From Saprospiraceae bacterium (GTDB lineage: Bacteria; Bacteroidota; Bacteroidia; Chitinophagales; Saprospiraceae): a stretch of 46,708 nt of DNA. Positions 27,113-35,333 of this stretch are shown in pieces. A program made the translations under genes and the position numbers. The DNA lies in contig JANTGI010000009.1 of the NCBI GenBank assembly GCA_024762995.1, forward strand, positions 1 to 46,708, given 5' to 3'. How positions within the stretch are numbered: the first letter of the stretch is position 1; each line of letters starts with the position of its first letter. The notes beneath the pieces are model-generated. The model ran no database searches, was not told the origin of the DNA, and was given only the letters and a program-made list of their open reading frames with translations.

Positions 27113-28411
27113 ATGATGAAGCTATACAGCACCAAGAATAAGCAACAAGAATTCACTCTTGGAGAAGCCGTATTAAAGGGGCTTCCCGACGACAATGGGC
27201 TCTTTATGCCTGCTCACATTCCAAAACTTCCTGACCATTTTTTCAAGAAGTTACCCGAGATGTCATTTCCGGAGTTATCATTTGCTGTTGCCTATGCATT
27301 GATTGACGGAGCCATCCCCTATCAAGAGCTAGAAAAAATCGTTTTTGAATCCATTGACTTTCCGGCGCCTGTGGTTCGTTTAGACGAACAAACTCGAATA
27401 TTAGAGTTATTCCATGGCCCTACGTTGGCCTTCAAAGACTTTGGGGCTCGATTCATGGCCAGAACGATGAGTTATTTCAATCGCACAGAAAAGAGTGAGT
27501 TGACCATATTGGTCGCCACATCCGGTGATACCGGTGGTGCTGTCGCTTCCGGTTTTTATGATATTCCTGGAATTAATGTGATTATCTTATATCCAAAGGG
27601 CAAAGTAAGTCATCTTCAAGAGCAACAATTAACCACTTTAGGCAAAAACATTACGGCTTTGGAAGTTGATGGGACCTTTGATGATTGCCAAGCGTTGGTC
27701 AAAAAAGCCTTTTTGGATAAGGATGTCACCCAACATTTGAGAATTAGCTCTGCCAATTCAATCAATATTGCTCGATTAATTCCGCAATCCTTTTATTATT
27801 TTGAAGCTTGGAAACAGGTCTTTCAAGGACAGCCCCCTGTATTTATTACGCCTAGTGGCAATTTTGGCAATATTACCGCCGGATTGTTTGCACAAAAAAT
27901 GGGCCTTCCCGTAAAGAAATTTATTGCCGCCAATAATGCGAATAACATCTTCTACAAGTATTTACAAACAGGCGAATACCATCCCAAACCATCCATCCAG
28001 ACCATTTCAAACGCCATGGACGTAGGAGCGCCATCTAATTTTGCGAGAATAATGGACTTGTATGGTTCCACGTGGAACAATGTGAAGGCAGATATTGATG
28101 GCTTTACGGTCAACGATGATGCTACCCTTTCAGGTATAAACCAAGTTTTTACTAAATATCAATACATTATTGATCCCCATGGTGCTGTTGGTTATCTTGC
28201 TTTTAAAGAATATCAAAAGAAAAATCCGGATGATATGGGCATTATTTTAGAAACCGCCCATCCGTCCAAATTTATTGATGTCCTACCGGAACCCATTTCA
28301 AAGAAGGTGATTATCCCTGAGCGTCTAGCCGTCCTTGCGGAAAAAACTAAAGTGGCAACACCTATGTCCATTCAGTACAAAGATTTTAAGGAATACTTGC
28401 TAAATAGATGA
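27113..28411 (+). CDS. thrC: Threonine synthase
   Basis: A 432-residue PLP enzyme converting O-phosphohomoserine to threonine. The PLP lysine is K108 in HGPTLAFKDFGARFM; the phosphate cup TSGDTGGAVASG and the SANSINIARLIPQS segment are all present. Full length. Start is ATG at 27113 or the next codon. A parS-like palindrome is embedded in the codons for G-S-T-W-N (28064-28079), and another parS sequence overlaps the last base of the stop codon. Confidence 0.97.
   Translation: MMKLYSTKNKQQEFTLGEAVLKGLPDDNGLFMPAHIPKLPDHFFKKLPEMSFPELSFAVAYALIDGAIPYQELEKIVFESIDFPAPVVRLDEQTRILELFHGPTLAFKDFGARFMARTMSYFNRTEKSELTILVATSGDTGGAVASGFYDIPGINVIILYPKGKVSHLQEQQLTTLGKNITALEVDGTFDDCQALVKKAFLDKDVTQHLRISSANSINIARLIPQSFYYFEAWKQVFQGQPPVFITPSGNFGNITAGLFAQKMGLPVKKFIAANNANNIFYKYLQTGEYHPKPSIQTISNAMDVGAPSNFARIMDLYGSTWNNVKADIDGFTVNDDATLSGINQVFTKYQYIIDPHGAVGYLAFKEYQKKNPDDMGIILETAHPSKFIDVLPEPISKKVIIPERLAVLAEKTKVATPMSIQYKDFKEYLLNR
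28064..28079. other. parS-like site inside thrC (one mismatch)
   Basis: GGTTCCACGTGGAACA has 15 of 16 matches to the perfect sites downstream; the central 14 bases (28065-28078) are a perfect palindrome. Probable ParB-binding site overlapping coding sequence. Confidence 0.6.
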
Positions 28412-28430
28412 ATGTTCCACGTGGAACATT
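28411..28430. other. parS centromere site
   Basis: A perfect 20-base palindrome containing TGTTCCACGTGGAACA (28413-28428), which fits the broadly conserved bacterial parS form TGTTNCACGTGNAACA. It begins on the last base of the thrC stop codon. Confidence 0.82.
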
Positions 28431-28437
28431 CTTTCAT

Positions 28438-28475
28438 AAAGAGCATATTTGTCTATCAAATATGCTCTTTTTTTA
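28438..28475 (+). terminator. Intrinsic terminator of thrB-thrC
   Basis: Perfect 14-base stem AAAGAGCATATTTG/CAAATATGCTCTTT with a TCTAT loop and following T run, just after the first intergenic parS site. Confidence 0.92.
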
Positions 28476-29604
28476 TCCAAAATAAGGAGAAATTGTTATT
28501 TGCAACATTGTTAATCCAGATAGTTAATGTTGGAAAAAGGTAATACTTAAACTAAGCAAACTTGGAGATTTTCAGATTTTTACTTCAAAATTACATAGAC
28601 GAATGTTCCACGTGGAACATTTAAGCTTCTATAATCTTCTCAGTATCGTAATAATAACAGACAACTGTACCCAGTAAATATTTCAGATACTCCTACCAGA
28701 ACATCTTAAAGCTACCTAAACGCAGAATAAGGTATTATAAAGCTATTGAAACCTGGGATAGGTAAAATAATACTACTCTTAAGTGACTAAACGCTGGTAT
28801 GAATGAGAAATTTCTATCATTATGTCAGGCACACTAAGTTCCCCAATTCAAGAATTTTGATTTTCAAACTGATTAAAAGTTGGGTTAAACAATAAACTTT
28901 TGAAGTTACCATAAAAAAAATCCTTCTTAATTATCCCCAAATCCAGCTTTGGAAAACTATAAAAACAACAAACAACCATTATAGATGATGAAATTGTAAT
29001 CCGGAAAAACCACAAAGGGTTAGGACTAATATAATCAAAATAATATCCAAAGATGGAAATCTAAATGGGCGAGAAAATCTAATTGGATTAAATCAATCAA
29101 AACTACGGGATGGATAAAATAATTTATTACCATGAAAGTATGCATGCTTAAAACAAAAGTTCGCCAACTCCGGAAATGTGATTTTTTAAACCGTTGATAA
29201 TTTAGATTAAGTAGAAGTACGTGTAGTGCTTTTAGAAAATGCTTCCAGCTTTCCATACATCTAGGAATGGAGAACGATACATCAATCAATTCAGACTAAT
29301 TAGAAGAAGAAGAATTTAATTGATATCATTCAGACAAACATCTAACTAAAAAATATAGATCAGGTATGGCCATAAAAAATCAGAAAAGAGAAAAGAACTC
29401 AATCAAAAAAATGTAGAGTCCATATCAAGAATTTTTCATAAAATAGCCATAAATCTCAAAAAAAGGACAAAAAGTAGCATTTTTTAAAACAAGTAAAAAA
29501 ATAGACATTTCAATTTTTGAATTTTTGTACTATACAATAAATATGACCTGAATCATAGCAAAAGGAATCACTAATCAATAAGAGCAAAATTACCCAATTG
29601 AAAT
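28476..29604. other. AT-rich gene-free region next to parS
   Basis: About 1.1 kb with no convincing gene, the longest such stretch in the window. Frames are short and lack protein character; the longest (84 codons on the minus strand) is low-complexity. It holds the second parS site. No cluster of DnaA boxes is visible, only near-matches such as TTATCCCCA near 28932 and TTATCCAAA near 28473. Confidence 0.65.
28602..28621. other. parS centromere site
   Basis: A second perfect copy of the same 20-base palindrome (core 28604-28619), 191 bases from the first. The flanking bases are also similar (AGACG here, AGATG at the first copy). Confidence 0.82.
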
Positions 29605-29635
29605 TTGTATATAAAATCTTAAAGAGCTAACTTTA
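29605..29635 (+). promoter_or_regulatory. Promoter of the EF-G paralogue gene
   Basis: TTG (29605-29607), a 20-base spacer and TAACTTTA (29628-29635), a seven-of-eight match to TAnnTTTG-type -7. It leaves a leader of about 50 bases before the ATG at 29693. Confidence 0.7.
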
Positions 29636-29692
29636 CGAACTTACATCCAAAGGAGTGAGACCGAACAAATTTGTCCATTTAAAAACCAAATT

Positions 29693-31813
29693 ATGGAAAC
29701 TAAAAAAATAAGAAACATAGTCTTGCTTGGACACTCGGGTTCAGGCAAATCAACATTTGCCGAGACTATGCTATTTGAAGCCGGTGCCATCAAACGTCGC
29801 GGTACCATCCAAGAAGGAAATACAATTTCTGATTTTACAAATATTGAGAAGGAAAAACAAAATTCTATTTTTTCTTCTCTTATGCACTTGAATTGGCGAG
29901 GCAATAGAATTAATATCATGGACACGCCGGGATTAGATGATTTAATCGGTGAAGTTATTTCTTCCATGAAAGTAGCCGATACAGGTGTCATGATTCTTAA
30001 TGCAAAAAGTGGAGTAGAAGTAGGTACTGAAATTCTTTGGGACTATACTAATGACTACAAGACCCCGATGGTTTTTGTAATCAACCAACTGGATCATGAG
30101 AATGCCAATTTTGATGAAACTTTAGCGCAAGCCAAACAAAGATTTGGAAACAAGGTCCTACCCTTTCAATATCCGCTGAACATAGGCAAAGACTTTAATA
30201 CAATCATTGATGCGCTCAGAATGGTCATGTATGTCTTCCCTCCTGAAGGCGGCAAACCGGAAAAACAGCCCATCCCTGAATCAGAAAAAGGACGGGCCCA
30301 GGAAATGCACAATGCTTTAGTAGAAGCAGCAGCAGAAAATGACGAAGCACTCATGGAAAAGTTTTTCGATGACGGAAGCCTAACGGAAGAAGAACTCGCC
30401 GAAGGCTTGACTAAAGGGCTTGCTAATCATGACATATTCCCTGTTTTTTGCGCAAGCGCCGAAAAAAATATGGGCTCCGGAAGAATCATGGGATTTCTTA
30501 ACGACATTGCTCCTTCTCCTGCAGATCGAGCTGATGCCAAATTACAAGATGGCACCACATTAAAATGTAGTAAGGATGATGACACATCTATCTTTATTTA
30601 CAAAACAATGTCAGAACCGGGAGTCGGTAACCTATCCTACTTTAAAGTAATGTCCGGGAAATTAACGACAGGACAAGAATTGGTCAATGCAGAAAATGGA
30701 ACAACGGAAAGATTTTCTCAAATCTATGTCGCCAACGGAAAAGTAAGAGAACACCAAGACGAGTTATTGGCAGGAGATTTAGGCGTAACCGTAAAATTAA
30801 AAAATACCCACACCAATAATACGCTAAACAAAAAAGGGGTTGAAAGAAAAATAGAACCTATCCATTTTCCGGAACCCAGACACCGTGCAGCTGTTGTAGC
30901 TCCTTCTAGCTCAGAAGTAGAAAAAATGGCGAAAGCCTTACATGCAATCCATGAAGAAGATCCCACATTGATTGTGGAATTTTCAAAAGAGTTAAAACAA
31001 ACTATATTACACGGACAAGGCAAACTTCATTTCGACATAGTTAAGTACAAAGCAAACAAGGTGTATAAAGTGGACTTTATTTTTGAAAGACCTAAAATAC
31101 CGTATAGAGAGACCATCACTAAAGCTGCAGACGAACAATACCGCCATAAAAAGCAGAGTGGTGGTTCCGGACAATTTGCGGAAGTCCACATGCGCATTGA
31201 GCCCTATTATGATAACATGCCAGACCCGGAAGGTCTAACCGTAAGAAAAAAAGAAATAGAAGATTTGCCTTGGGGAGGAAAACTAGCATTCTACTGGTGT
31301 ATAGTAGGTGGTTCCATTGATGCAAGATTTGCTAACGCCATCAAAAAAGGTATTCTCCAAAAAATGGAAGAAGGTCCTTTGACCGGCTCCAATTGTCGAG
31401 ATATTAGAGTAAGCATTTATGATGGAAAAATGCACCAGGTTGATTCTAATGATATGGCCTTTATGATTGCCTCTGCACAGGCATTCAAAAATGCTTTCCA
31501 TAAAGCGTCACCACAAATAATGGAACCTATTTATGCAGTAAATATTCTTTGTGACAATGATGTAATGGGAGATGTGATGAGTGATTTAAATACCAGAAGG
31601 GCGATGATATTAGGAATGGATACTGAAGGTCATTATCAAAAGATTACCGCAAAAGTTCCATTAAAAGAATTGTATAATTATTCTTCTAGTTTGCGTTCAA
31701 TCACACAAGGTAAGGCGAAATTTTCCAGAAGATTTTTGGAATATGCCCAAACCCCACACGATGTACAACAAGAGTTAGTTAATGCTTACAAGGCAGAAAT
31801 GGCTGATGCTTAA
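29693..31813 (+). CDS. EF-G paralogue (FusA2-like) with altered switch regions
   Basis: A 706-residue translational GTPase with all five EF-G domains. The P-loop is GHSGSGKST (13-21) instead of AHIDAGKTT. The switch I segment reads EKEKQNSI where EF-G has EQERGITI. Switch II is DTPGLDD (77-83): the catalytic His of DTPGHVD is replaced by Leu81. G4 is NQLD (131-134). Domain IV/V text is well kept (DGKMHQVDSNDMAFMIASAQAFKNAF). Such paralogues are a known second EF-G type; the loss of the catalytic His points to weak or absent GTP hydrolysis, as described for Bacteroides EF-G2. It is monocistronic with its own promoter and terminator. It is not the housekeeping fusA. Confidence 0.9.
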   Translation: METKKIRNIVLLGHSGSGKSTFAETMLFEAGAIKRRGTIQEGNTISDFTNIEKEKQNSIFSSLMHLNWRGNRINIMDTPGLDDLIGEVISSMKVADTGVMILNAKSGVEVGTEILWDYTNDYKTPMVFVINQLDHENANFDETLAQAKQRFGNKVLPFQYPLNIGKDFNTIIDALRMVMYVFPPEGGKPEKQPIPESEKGRAQEMHNALVEAAAENDEALMEKFFDDGSLTEEELAEGLTKGLANHDIFPVFCASAEKNMGSGRIMGFLNDIAPSPADRADAKLQDGTTLKCSKDDDTSIFIYKTMSEPGVGNLSYFKVMSGKLTTGQELVNAENGTTERFSQIYVANGKVREHQDELLAGDLGVTVKLKNTHTNNTLNKKGVERKIEPIHFPEPRHRAAVVAPSSSEVEKMAKALHAIHEEDPTLIVEFSKELKQTILHGQGKLHFDIVKYKANKVYKVDFIFERPKIPYRETITKAADEQYRHKKQSGGSGQFAEVHMRIEPYYDNMPDPEGLTVRKKEIEDLPWGGKLAFYWCIVGGSIDARFANAIKKGILQKMEEGPLTGSNCRDIRVSIYDGKMHQVDSNDMAFMIASAQAFKNAFHKASPQIMEPIYAVNILCDNDVMGDVMSDLNTRRAMILGMDTEGHYQKITAKVPLKELYNYSSSLRSITQGKAKFSRRFLEYAQTPHDVQQELVNAYKAEMADA
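30446..30457 (+). repeat. TTTTGCGCAAGC motif, copy 6
   Basis: Exact copy inside the EF-G paralogue gene, here read as F-C-A-S, a different frame from the flippase copies. Confidence 0.85.
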
Positions 31814-31834
31814 TGAGTTATGCACATTAAAATT

Positions 31835-31874
31835 AAAAAAGGGCAATTTTTTATTAAAATTGTCCTTTTTTTTT
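31835..31874. terminator. Intrinsic terminator after the EF-G paralogue
   Basis: GGGCAATTTT/AAAATTGTCC stem (one G-T pair) with a five-base loop, flanked by A and T runs. It can work in both directions, also serving ybeY. Confidence 0.85.
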
Positions 31875-32070
31875 ATTGTTCAACTGCAACATATAACATT
31901 TAAATCATGGTGAATTATAATTTTAATTATAGCTGAATATATTATTAAAAAAAATATCATCATTTATTAAACTTGCAATCTTAATAAAACAAATTTTTAA
32001 TAAATGAAATTTAGTATTAAAAATATATAAACTTAAATATACACATCTTAAAATCCCACATGAAATTTGA

Positions 32071-32511
32071 TTACCTAAAATGACTTTCAAAATATTCTAA
32101 ATAATAATTTTCTTTTGATCTCATCACCCTTTGATCATCCAGCGTTTTATCATCATAGCCAAGAAGATGCAAAAAGCCGTGTACAATAACCCGGAATAAT
32201 TCCTGATCAAAACCAACATGCAATTTGGAGGCATTACTGCGAACAGTATCAATACTGATAAAAATATCTGTTTCAATAGGGCTACCGAAGTCCATTAAAG
32301 GAAAGGTAATAATATCCGTATAGTAATCGTGAGAAAGGTGCTCCTGATTAATTTTGAGAATATAATCGTCAGAGCAAAAAATAATATTGGCAGAGTTGAG
32401 TGAATTTTGTTCAGAACTAACTACATCATCCAACCACTCTTTAACGGACTGTTCATAGCCAAAAGAGAATTCAATATCTTCCGTAAAAAAAAATACTTTA
32501 GAATCAGACAT
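32071..32511 (-). CDS. ybeY: Endoribonuclease YbeY, rRNA maturation factor
   Basis: A 146-residue YbeY (UPF0054), a metal-dependent RNase needed for 16S rRNA 3' end maturation and ribosome quality control. The motif VHGFLHLLGYDD gives H111 and H115; the third ligand position of HGxLHLxGYDH is Asp121 instead of His. The HDYYTDIITFP segment (61-71) is also typical. It overlaps the end of the ATP-binding protein gene by 8 bases, so the pair is co-transcribed and probably translationally coupled. Confidence 0.93.
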   Translation of the reverse strand: MSDSKVFFFTEDIEFSFGYEQSVKEWLDDVVSSEQNSLNSANIIFCSDDYILKINQEHLSHDYYTDIITFPLMDFGSPIETDIFISIDTVRSNASKLHVGFDQELFRVIVHGFLHLLGYDDKTLDDQRVMRSKENYYLEYFESHFR

Positions 32512-32908
32512 TAAAACAAAGCTCTACAGTAGAGCCATTATTCTTAAATTTCAAGTGATCAGAAAGTTCCCGCATCAAAAAGACTCCCCGTCCTCCTTCA
32601 ATGTTAATTCTTGCAACGCCTGTAGGAGAAGGAATACTGACAGGATCAAACCCTTTCCCCTCATCAGAAACCCAAAACTTTATAGTCTTGCCATTTTGAT
32701 GACATTTAATAGATACATCTTTTCCGGCATGAAATTTATTACCATGTCGAATGGCGTTATTAACGGCTTCCGTTAAACTAATAAGAATCTTGCCGTAACT
32801 ACCCTGATCGAGACAATAGGGAGACGTTACGTCTTCTAAGAAAGGTTCAAGCTTGTGGATATGTTCGGGATTTGAAGGTAAAGAAAGTAGTCGTTGTACT
32901 ATTCCCAT
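32504..32908 (-). CDS. HATPase-domain protein, RsbW/SpoIIAB-like serine kinase
   Basis: A 134-residue single-domain GHKL ATPase. The N box EAVNNAIRHGN (47-57), G1 box DEGKGFDP (82-89) and G2 box GGRGVFLM (105-112) match the anti-sigma kinase type (RsbW/SpoIIAB). Such proteins phosphorylate an STAS partner or bind a sigma factor; neither partner is adjacent. Location in front of ybeY is a recurrent arrangement in Bacteroidota, but its meaning is not known to me. Confidence 0.88.
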   Translation of the reverse strand: MGIVQRLLSLPSNPEHIHKLEPFLEDVTSPYCLDQGSYGKILISLTEAVNNAIRHGNKFHAGKDVSIKCHQNGKTIKFWVSDEGKGFDPVSIPSPTGVARINIEGGRGVFLMRELSDHLKFKNNGSTVELCFNV

Positions 32909-33061
32909 ATTTTCAAATTTTTCCCAAAAAAATAAATAAAACGGACTTGTTCAAGGTCAATTTTACGATGTTTAGCAATGCTAGAAGAATAAAATATCCT
33001 TCTAACAGGACGCAAATTAAGGGAGTATTAACAAAAAAGCAACTAATTTTTTAAGTTAACC

Positions 33062-33085
33062 TAAAAAAACCCCTCAAAAAAGGGG
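33062..33085 (-). terminator. Possible attenuator/terminator on the minus strand
   Basis: Read on the minus strand: CCCCT, six-base loop, AGGGG, then a run of seven T. It stands about 155 bases upstream of the ATP-binding protein gene with no minus-strand gene on its far side, so it would act in that gene's leader or end an unseen RNA. Confidence 0.4.
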
Positions 33086-33207
33086 ACAATTCAGACAATA
33101 AGCCAAACTAATAAGCATAAACGGCAAAAAAATTAAATAGATTCCTTACATTGTCCCAAATATTTAAACATTTGGCCGGCTCTTTTTCAAAATAAAATGA
33201 CTAGGTT

Positions 33208-34095
33208 TTGAGAATTTTCATCTTATCCGTCAATAAAAACATCTATTCCACCAAAAGAATAGCAGAAGAAGCTGAAAAACGCGGGCACCAAGTCATTGTC
33301 ATCAACCATACAAAGTGCACGGTAAAGCTTGGATTACATAAGCCTGAAATATTTTTAAAAGGGTATAATATCATTGATTTTCCGGACGCCATCATCCCAA
33401 GAATTGGAACTACTGTCACCAAACACGGAGCCGCCGTAGTCAAACAGTTTGAAATGAATGGGATTTACAGTACGGCTAGATCCTTGGGCATACTACGTTC
33501 AAGAAACAAGGTAAGAACTTTACAAATACTTAACCGAAAGCATATCCCTATTCCACCAACCGTTTTTGCCATTAATCCACAAAATATAGACGAGCAAATA
33601 GCCTTACTTGGTGGTCCACCGGTCATCATAAAACTTCAAGAAGGGACACAAGGCAAAGGCGTTATCCTTGCAGAAACTACCAAATCTGCTAAATCTATCC
33701 TAGATACTTTCTACAAGATGGATACCAGCATAATGATTCAGCAATTTATTGAAGAATCAAACGGGGAAGATATAAGGGCATTTGTCGTTGGCGACAAAAT
33801 CGTTGCAGCAATGAAAAGAATTGGGGCCGATGGAGATTTTAGATCAAATATTCATCGCGGCGGAAAAGGAGAAATGGTCCAACTCACCCAAATCGAAAAG
33901 AAAATAGCTCTGAAAGCCACCAAATACCTAGGATTACCCGTCGCCGGAGTGGACATGATTCGTTCTAAAACAGGACCTTTACTCATTGAAGTCAATAGTA
34001 CACCGGGTTTGGAAGGAATCGAAGGAACCACCAAAATAAACATTGCGGAAGCCATCATCAAACATTTAGAAAATAATGTTCTCATCAAATCCTAA
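33208..34095 (+). CDS. rimK: RimK-family ATP-grasp alpha-L-glutamate ligase
   Basis: A 295-residue ATP-grasp ligase. The start is the TTG at 33208: the family start RIFILSVNKNIYSTKRIAEEAEKRGH begins there, and an in-frame stop lies two codons upstream. The N-terminal RimK domain (1-95) precedes the ATP-grasp domain, with KLQEGTQGKGV, the RAFVVGDKIVAAMKR strand and the metal-binding IEVNSTPGLEGIE near 265. RimK adds glutamate to the C-terminus of S6 in E. coli; the S6 of this genome ends in a basic tail without Glu, so the substrate may differ. It overlaps the following desuccinylase-like gene by 20 bases. Confidence 0.9.
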   Translation: MRIFILSVNKNIYSTKRIAEEAEKRGHQVIVINHTKCTVKLGLHKPEIFLKGYNIIDFPDAIIPRIGTTVTKHGAAVVKQFEMNGIYSTARSLGILRSRNKVRTLQILNRKHIPIPPTVFAINPQNIDEQIALLGGPPVIIKLQEGTQGKGVILAETTKSAKSILDTFYKMDTSIMIQQFIEESNGEDIRAFVVGDKIVAAMKRIGADGDFRSNIHRGGKGEMVQLTQIEKKIALKATKYLGLPVAGVDMIRSKTGPLLIEVNSTPGLEGIEGTTKINIAEAIIKHLENNVLIKS

Positions 34096-35035
34096 AAATG
34101 AAATGGTCGAAATTGCCGGTCATCGGATTGGCTTAGGGGAGTCTAAGCACATCTCCGTAGAAGTAGATCGACTACCAACCGGCCTTATGGTTGAAATTCC
34201 CGTATTTGTTTTCAACGGGAAAGAATTAGGTCCGACCATGCTACTTCAAGGAGGTTTACACGGGGATGAAGTAAACGGTGTGGAGATTATCCGCAGACTC
34301 TTAGAAGAAAAAACATTTAAAATTGAGCGTGGGTGTGTCATCGTGGTCCCCATACTAAACATTTTCGGGTTTTTAAGCACATCCAGAGAAGTATCCGGCA
34401 AAGACGTCAATCGTTATTTTCCGGGTAATAAAAATGGTTCATTAGCCAGCCGTATCGCTTACTACCATACCAAAGCCATTGCAGCCAACATAGACTTTGC
34501 CATAGATTTTCATACGGGCGGCGACCAAAGAAACAATTATCCACAAATTCGATATACCAAAGGCTCCGAACGCGGAGAAGCTTTAGCACAAATATTTAAT
34601 GCACCATTCCGATTCGAATCCGCACTAATTAACAAGTCTTTCCGCAAGGAAGCCCATAAACATCACATACCCGTCATCGTCTATGAAGCGGGCGAATCCA
34701 ATCGTCTAGATGATAAAGCCATAGAAATCGGCATCAAAGGCGTAAAAAATATCTTATCCCAATTAGACTTTACATCCATTAAACAACCCATTGATCAACA
34801 AAAAAGTGTCCACCTGAACAAAAGAAAATGGCTAAGAGCCCCCATAGCCGGCATGTTTCATTCACTTATAGAAAATGGTACTTTCGTAAAAAAAGGAGAA
34901 ATTATAGGTAAGGTTACGGATACGTATGGTCTTACATCTGCCCCCATAAAAGCACCACAGTCCGCTTATTTGATTGCCATTAATCATTTTCCGATAGTTA
35001 AAAGGGGAGATGCTTTGTATCATATTGGGTGGTAA
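34076..35035 (+). CDS. Succinylglutamate desuccinylase/aspartoacylase-like zinc hydrolase
   Basis: A 319-residue AstE/ASPA-family zinc hydrolase. Zinc and catalytic residues are placed as H62-G-D-E65, the KDVNRYFPG motif at 109-117, H146 (DFHTGG) and E204 (YEAGES). A lipoyl-like beta-barrel tail closes the protein (KRKWLRAPIAGMFHSLIENGTFVKKGEIIGKVTD). The start at 34076 overlaps rimK by 20 bases; ATG 34103 is the alternative. The pair suggests one pathway, one enzyme adding and one removing an acyl or glutamyl group, which is inference. Confidence 0.88.
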   Translation: MFSSNPKNEMVEIAGHRIGLGESKHISVEVDRLPTGLMVEIPVFVFNGKELGPTMLLQGGLHGDEVNGVEIIRRLLEEKTFKIERGCVIVVPILNIFGFLSTSREVSGKDVNRYFPGNKNGSLASRIAYYHTKAIAANIDFAIDFHTGGDQRNNYPQIRYTKGSERGEALAQIFNAPFRFESALINKSFRKEAHKHHIPVIVYEAGESNRLDDKAIEIGIKGVKNILSQLDFTSIKQPIDQQKSVHLNKRKWLRAPIAGMFHSLIENGTFVKKGEIIGKVTDTYGLTSAPIKAPQSAYLIAINHFPIVKRGDALYHIGW

Positions 35036-35107
35036 ATGCTCAAATGACAAACGTACTTGCCACATTACCACTAGACAGAAAAGAGCCATTAATGCGCATG
35101 TTAAATC

Positions 35108-35131
35108 TGCCTATGCCGGCAGACAGGGCAG
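35108..35131. repeat. CTGCC/GGCAG hairpin repeat
   Basis: CTGCCTATGCCGGCAGACAGGGCAG in the intergenic region after the desuccinylase-like gene resembles the other CCTGCC-rich elements of the window. Confidence 0.5.
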
Positions 35132-35268
35132 TATTTTATGATGCGTAGAGACAAGGGCTTGGCTAGTATCTGCTTACATCATGTACCGGGTAACGCCCAC
35201 TAATGTTGTAAACGTATGGTTATATAGAGAAAGCGGTCTAAATAATGGCTTTTTAAACCAAAAATATA

Positions 35269-35276
35269 TATATTTG
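35269..35276 (+). promoter_or_regulatory. -7 element upstream of the giant T9SS gene
   Basis: TATATTTG matches the Bacteroidota -7 consensus TAnnTTTG, 57 bases before the start codon. The -33 position is poor (GGCTTTT), so only the -7 half is clear. Confidence 0.5.
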
Positions 35277-35333
35277 TATTCCCAATACCCCAAAGAAAAC
35301 ACATTACTGGACATAAAACCGCACTGAACACTA

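Noticed and set aside
29035-29289. 84-codon minus-strand open frame in the long gene-free region
   Set aside because: Low-complexity, no family resemblance, and antisense frames of this size are expected by chance in AT-rich DNA.
12369-34545. DnaA-box sequences TTATCCACA at 12369, 17615, 34537 and TTATGCACA at 31818
   Set aside because: They are scattered over 22 kb, mostly inside genes, and do not cluster, so they give no support for an origin.
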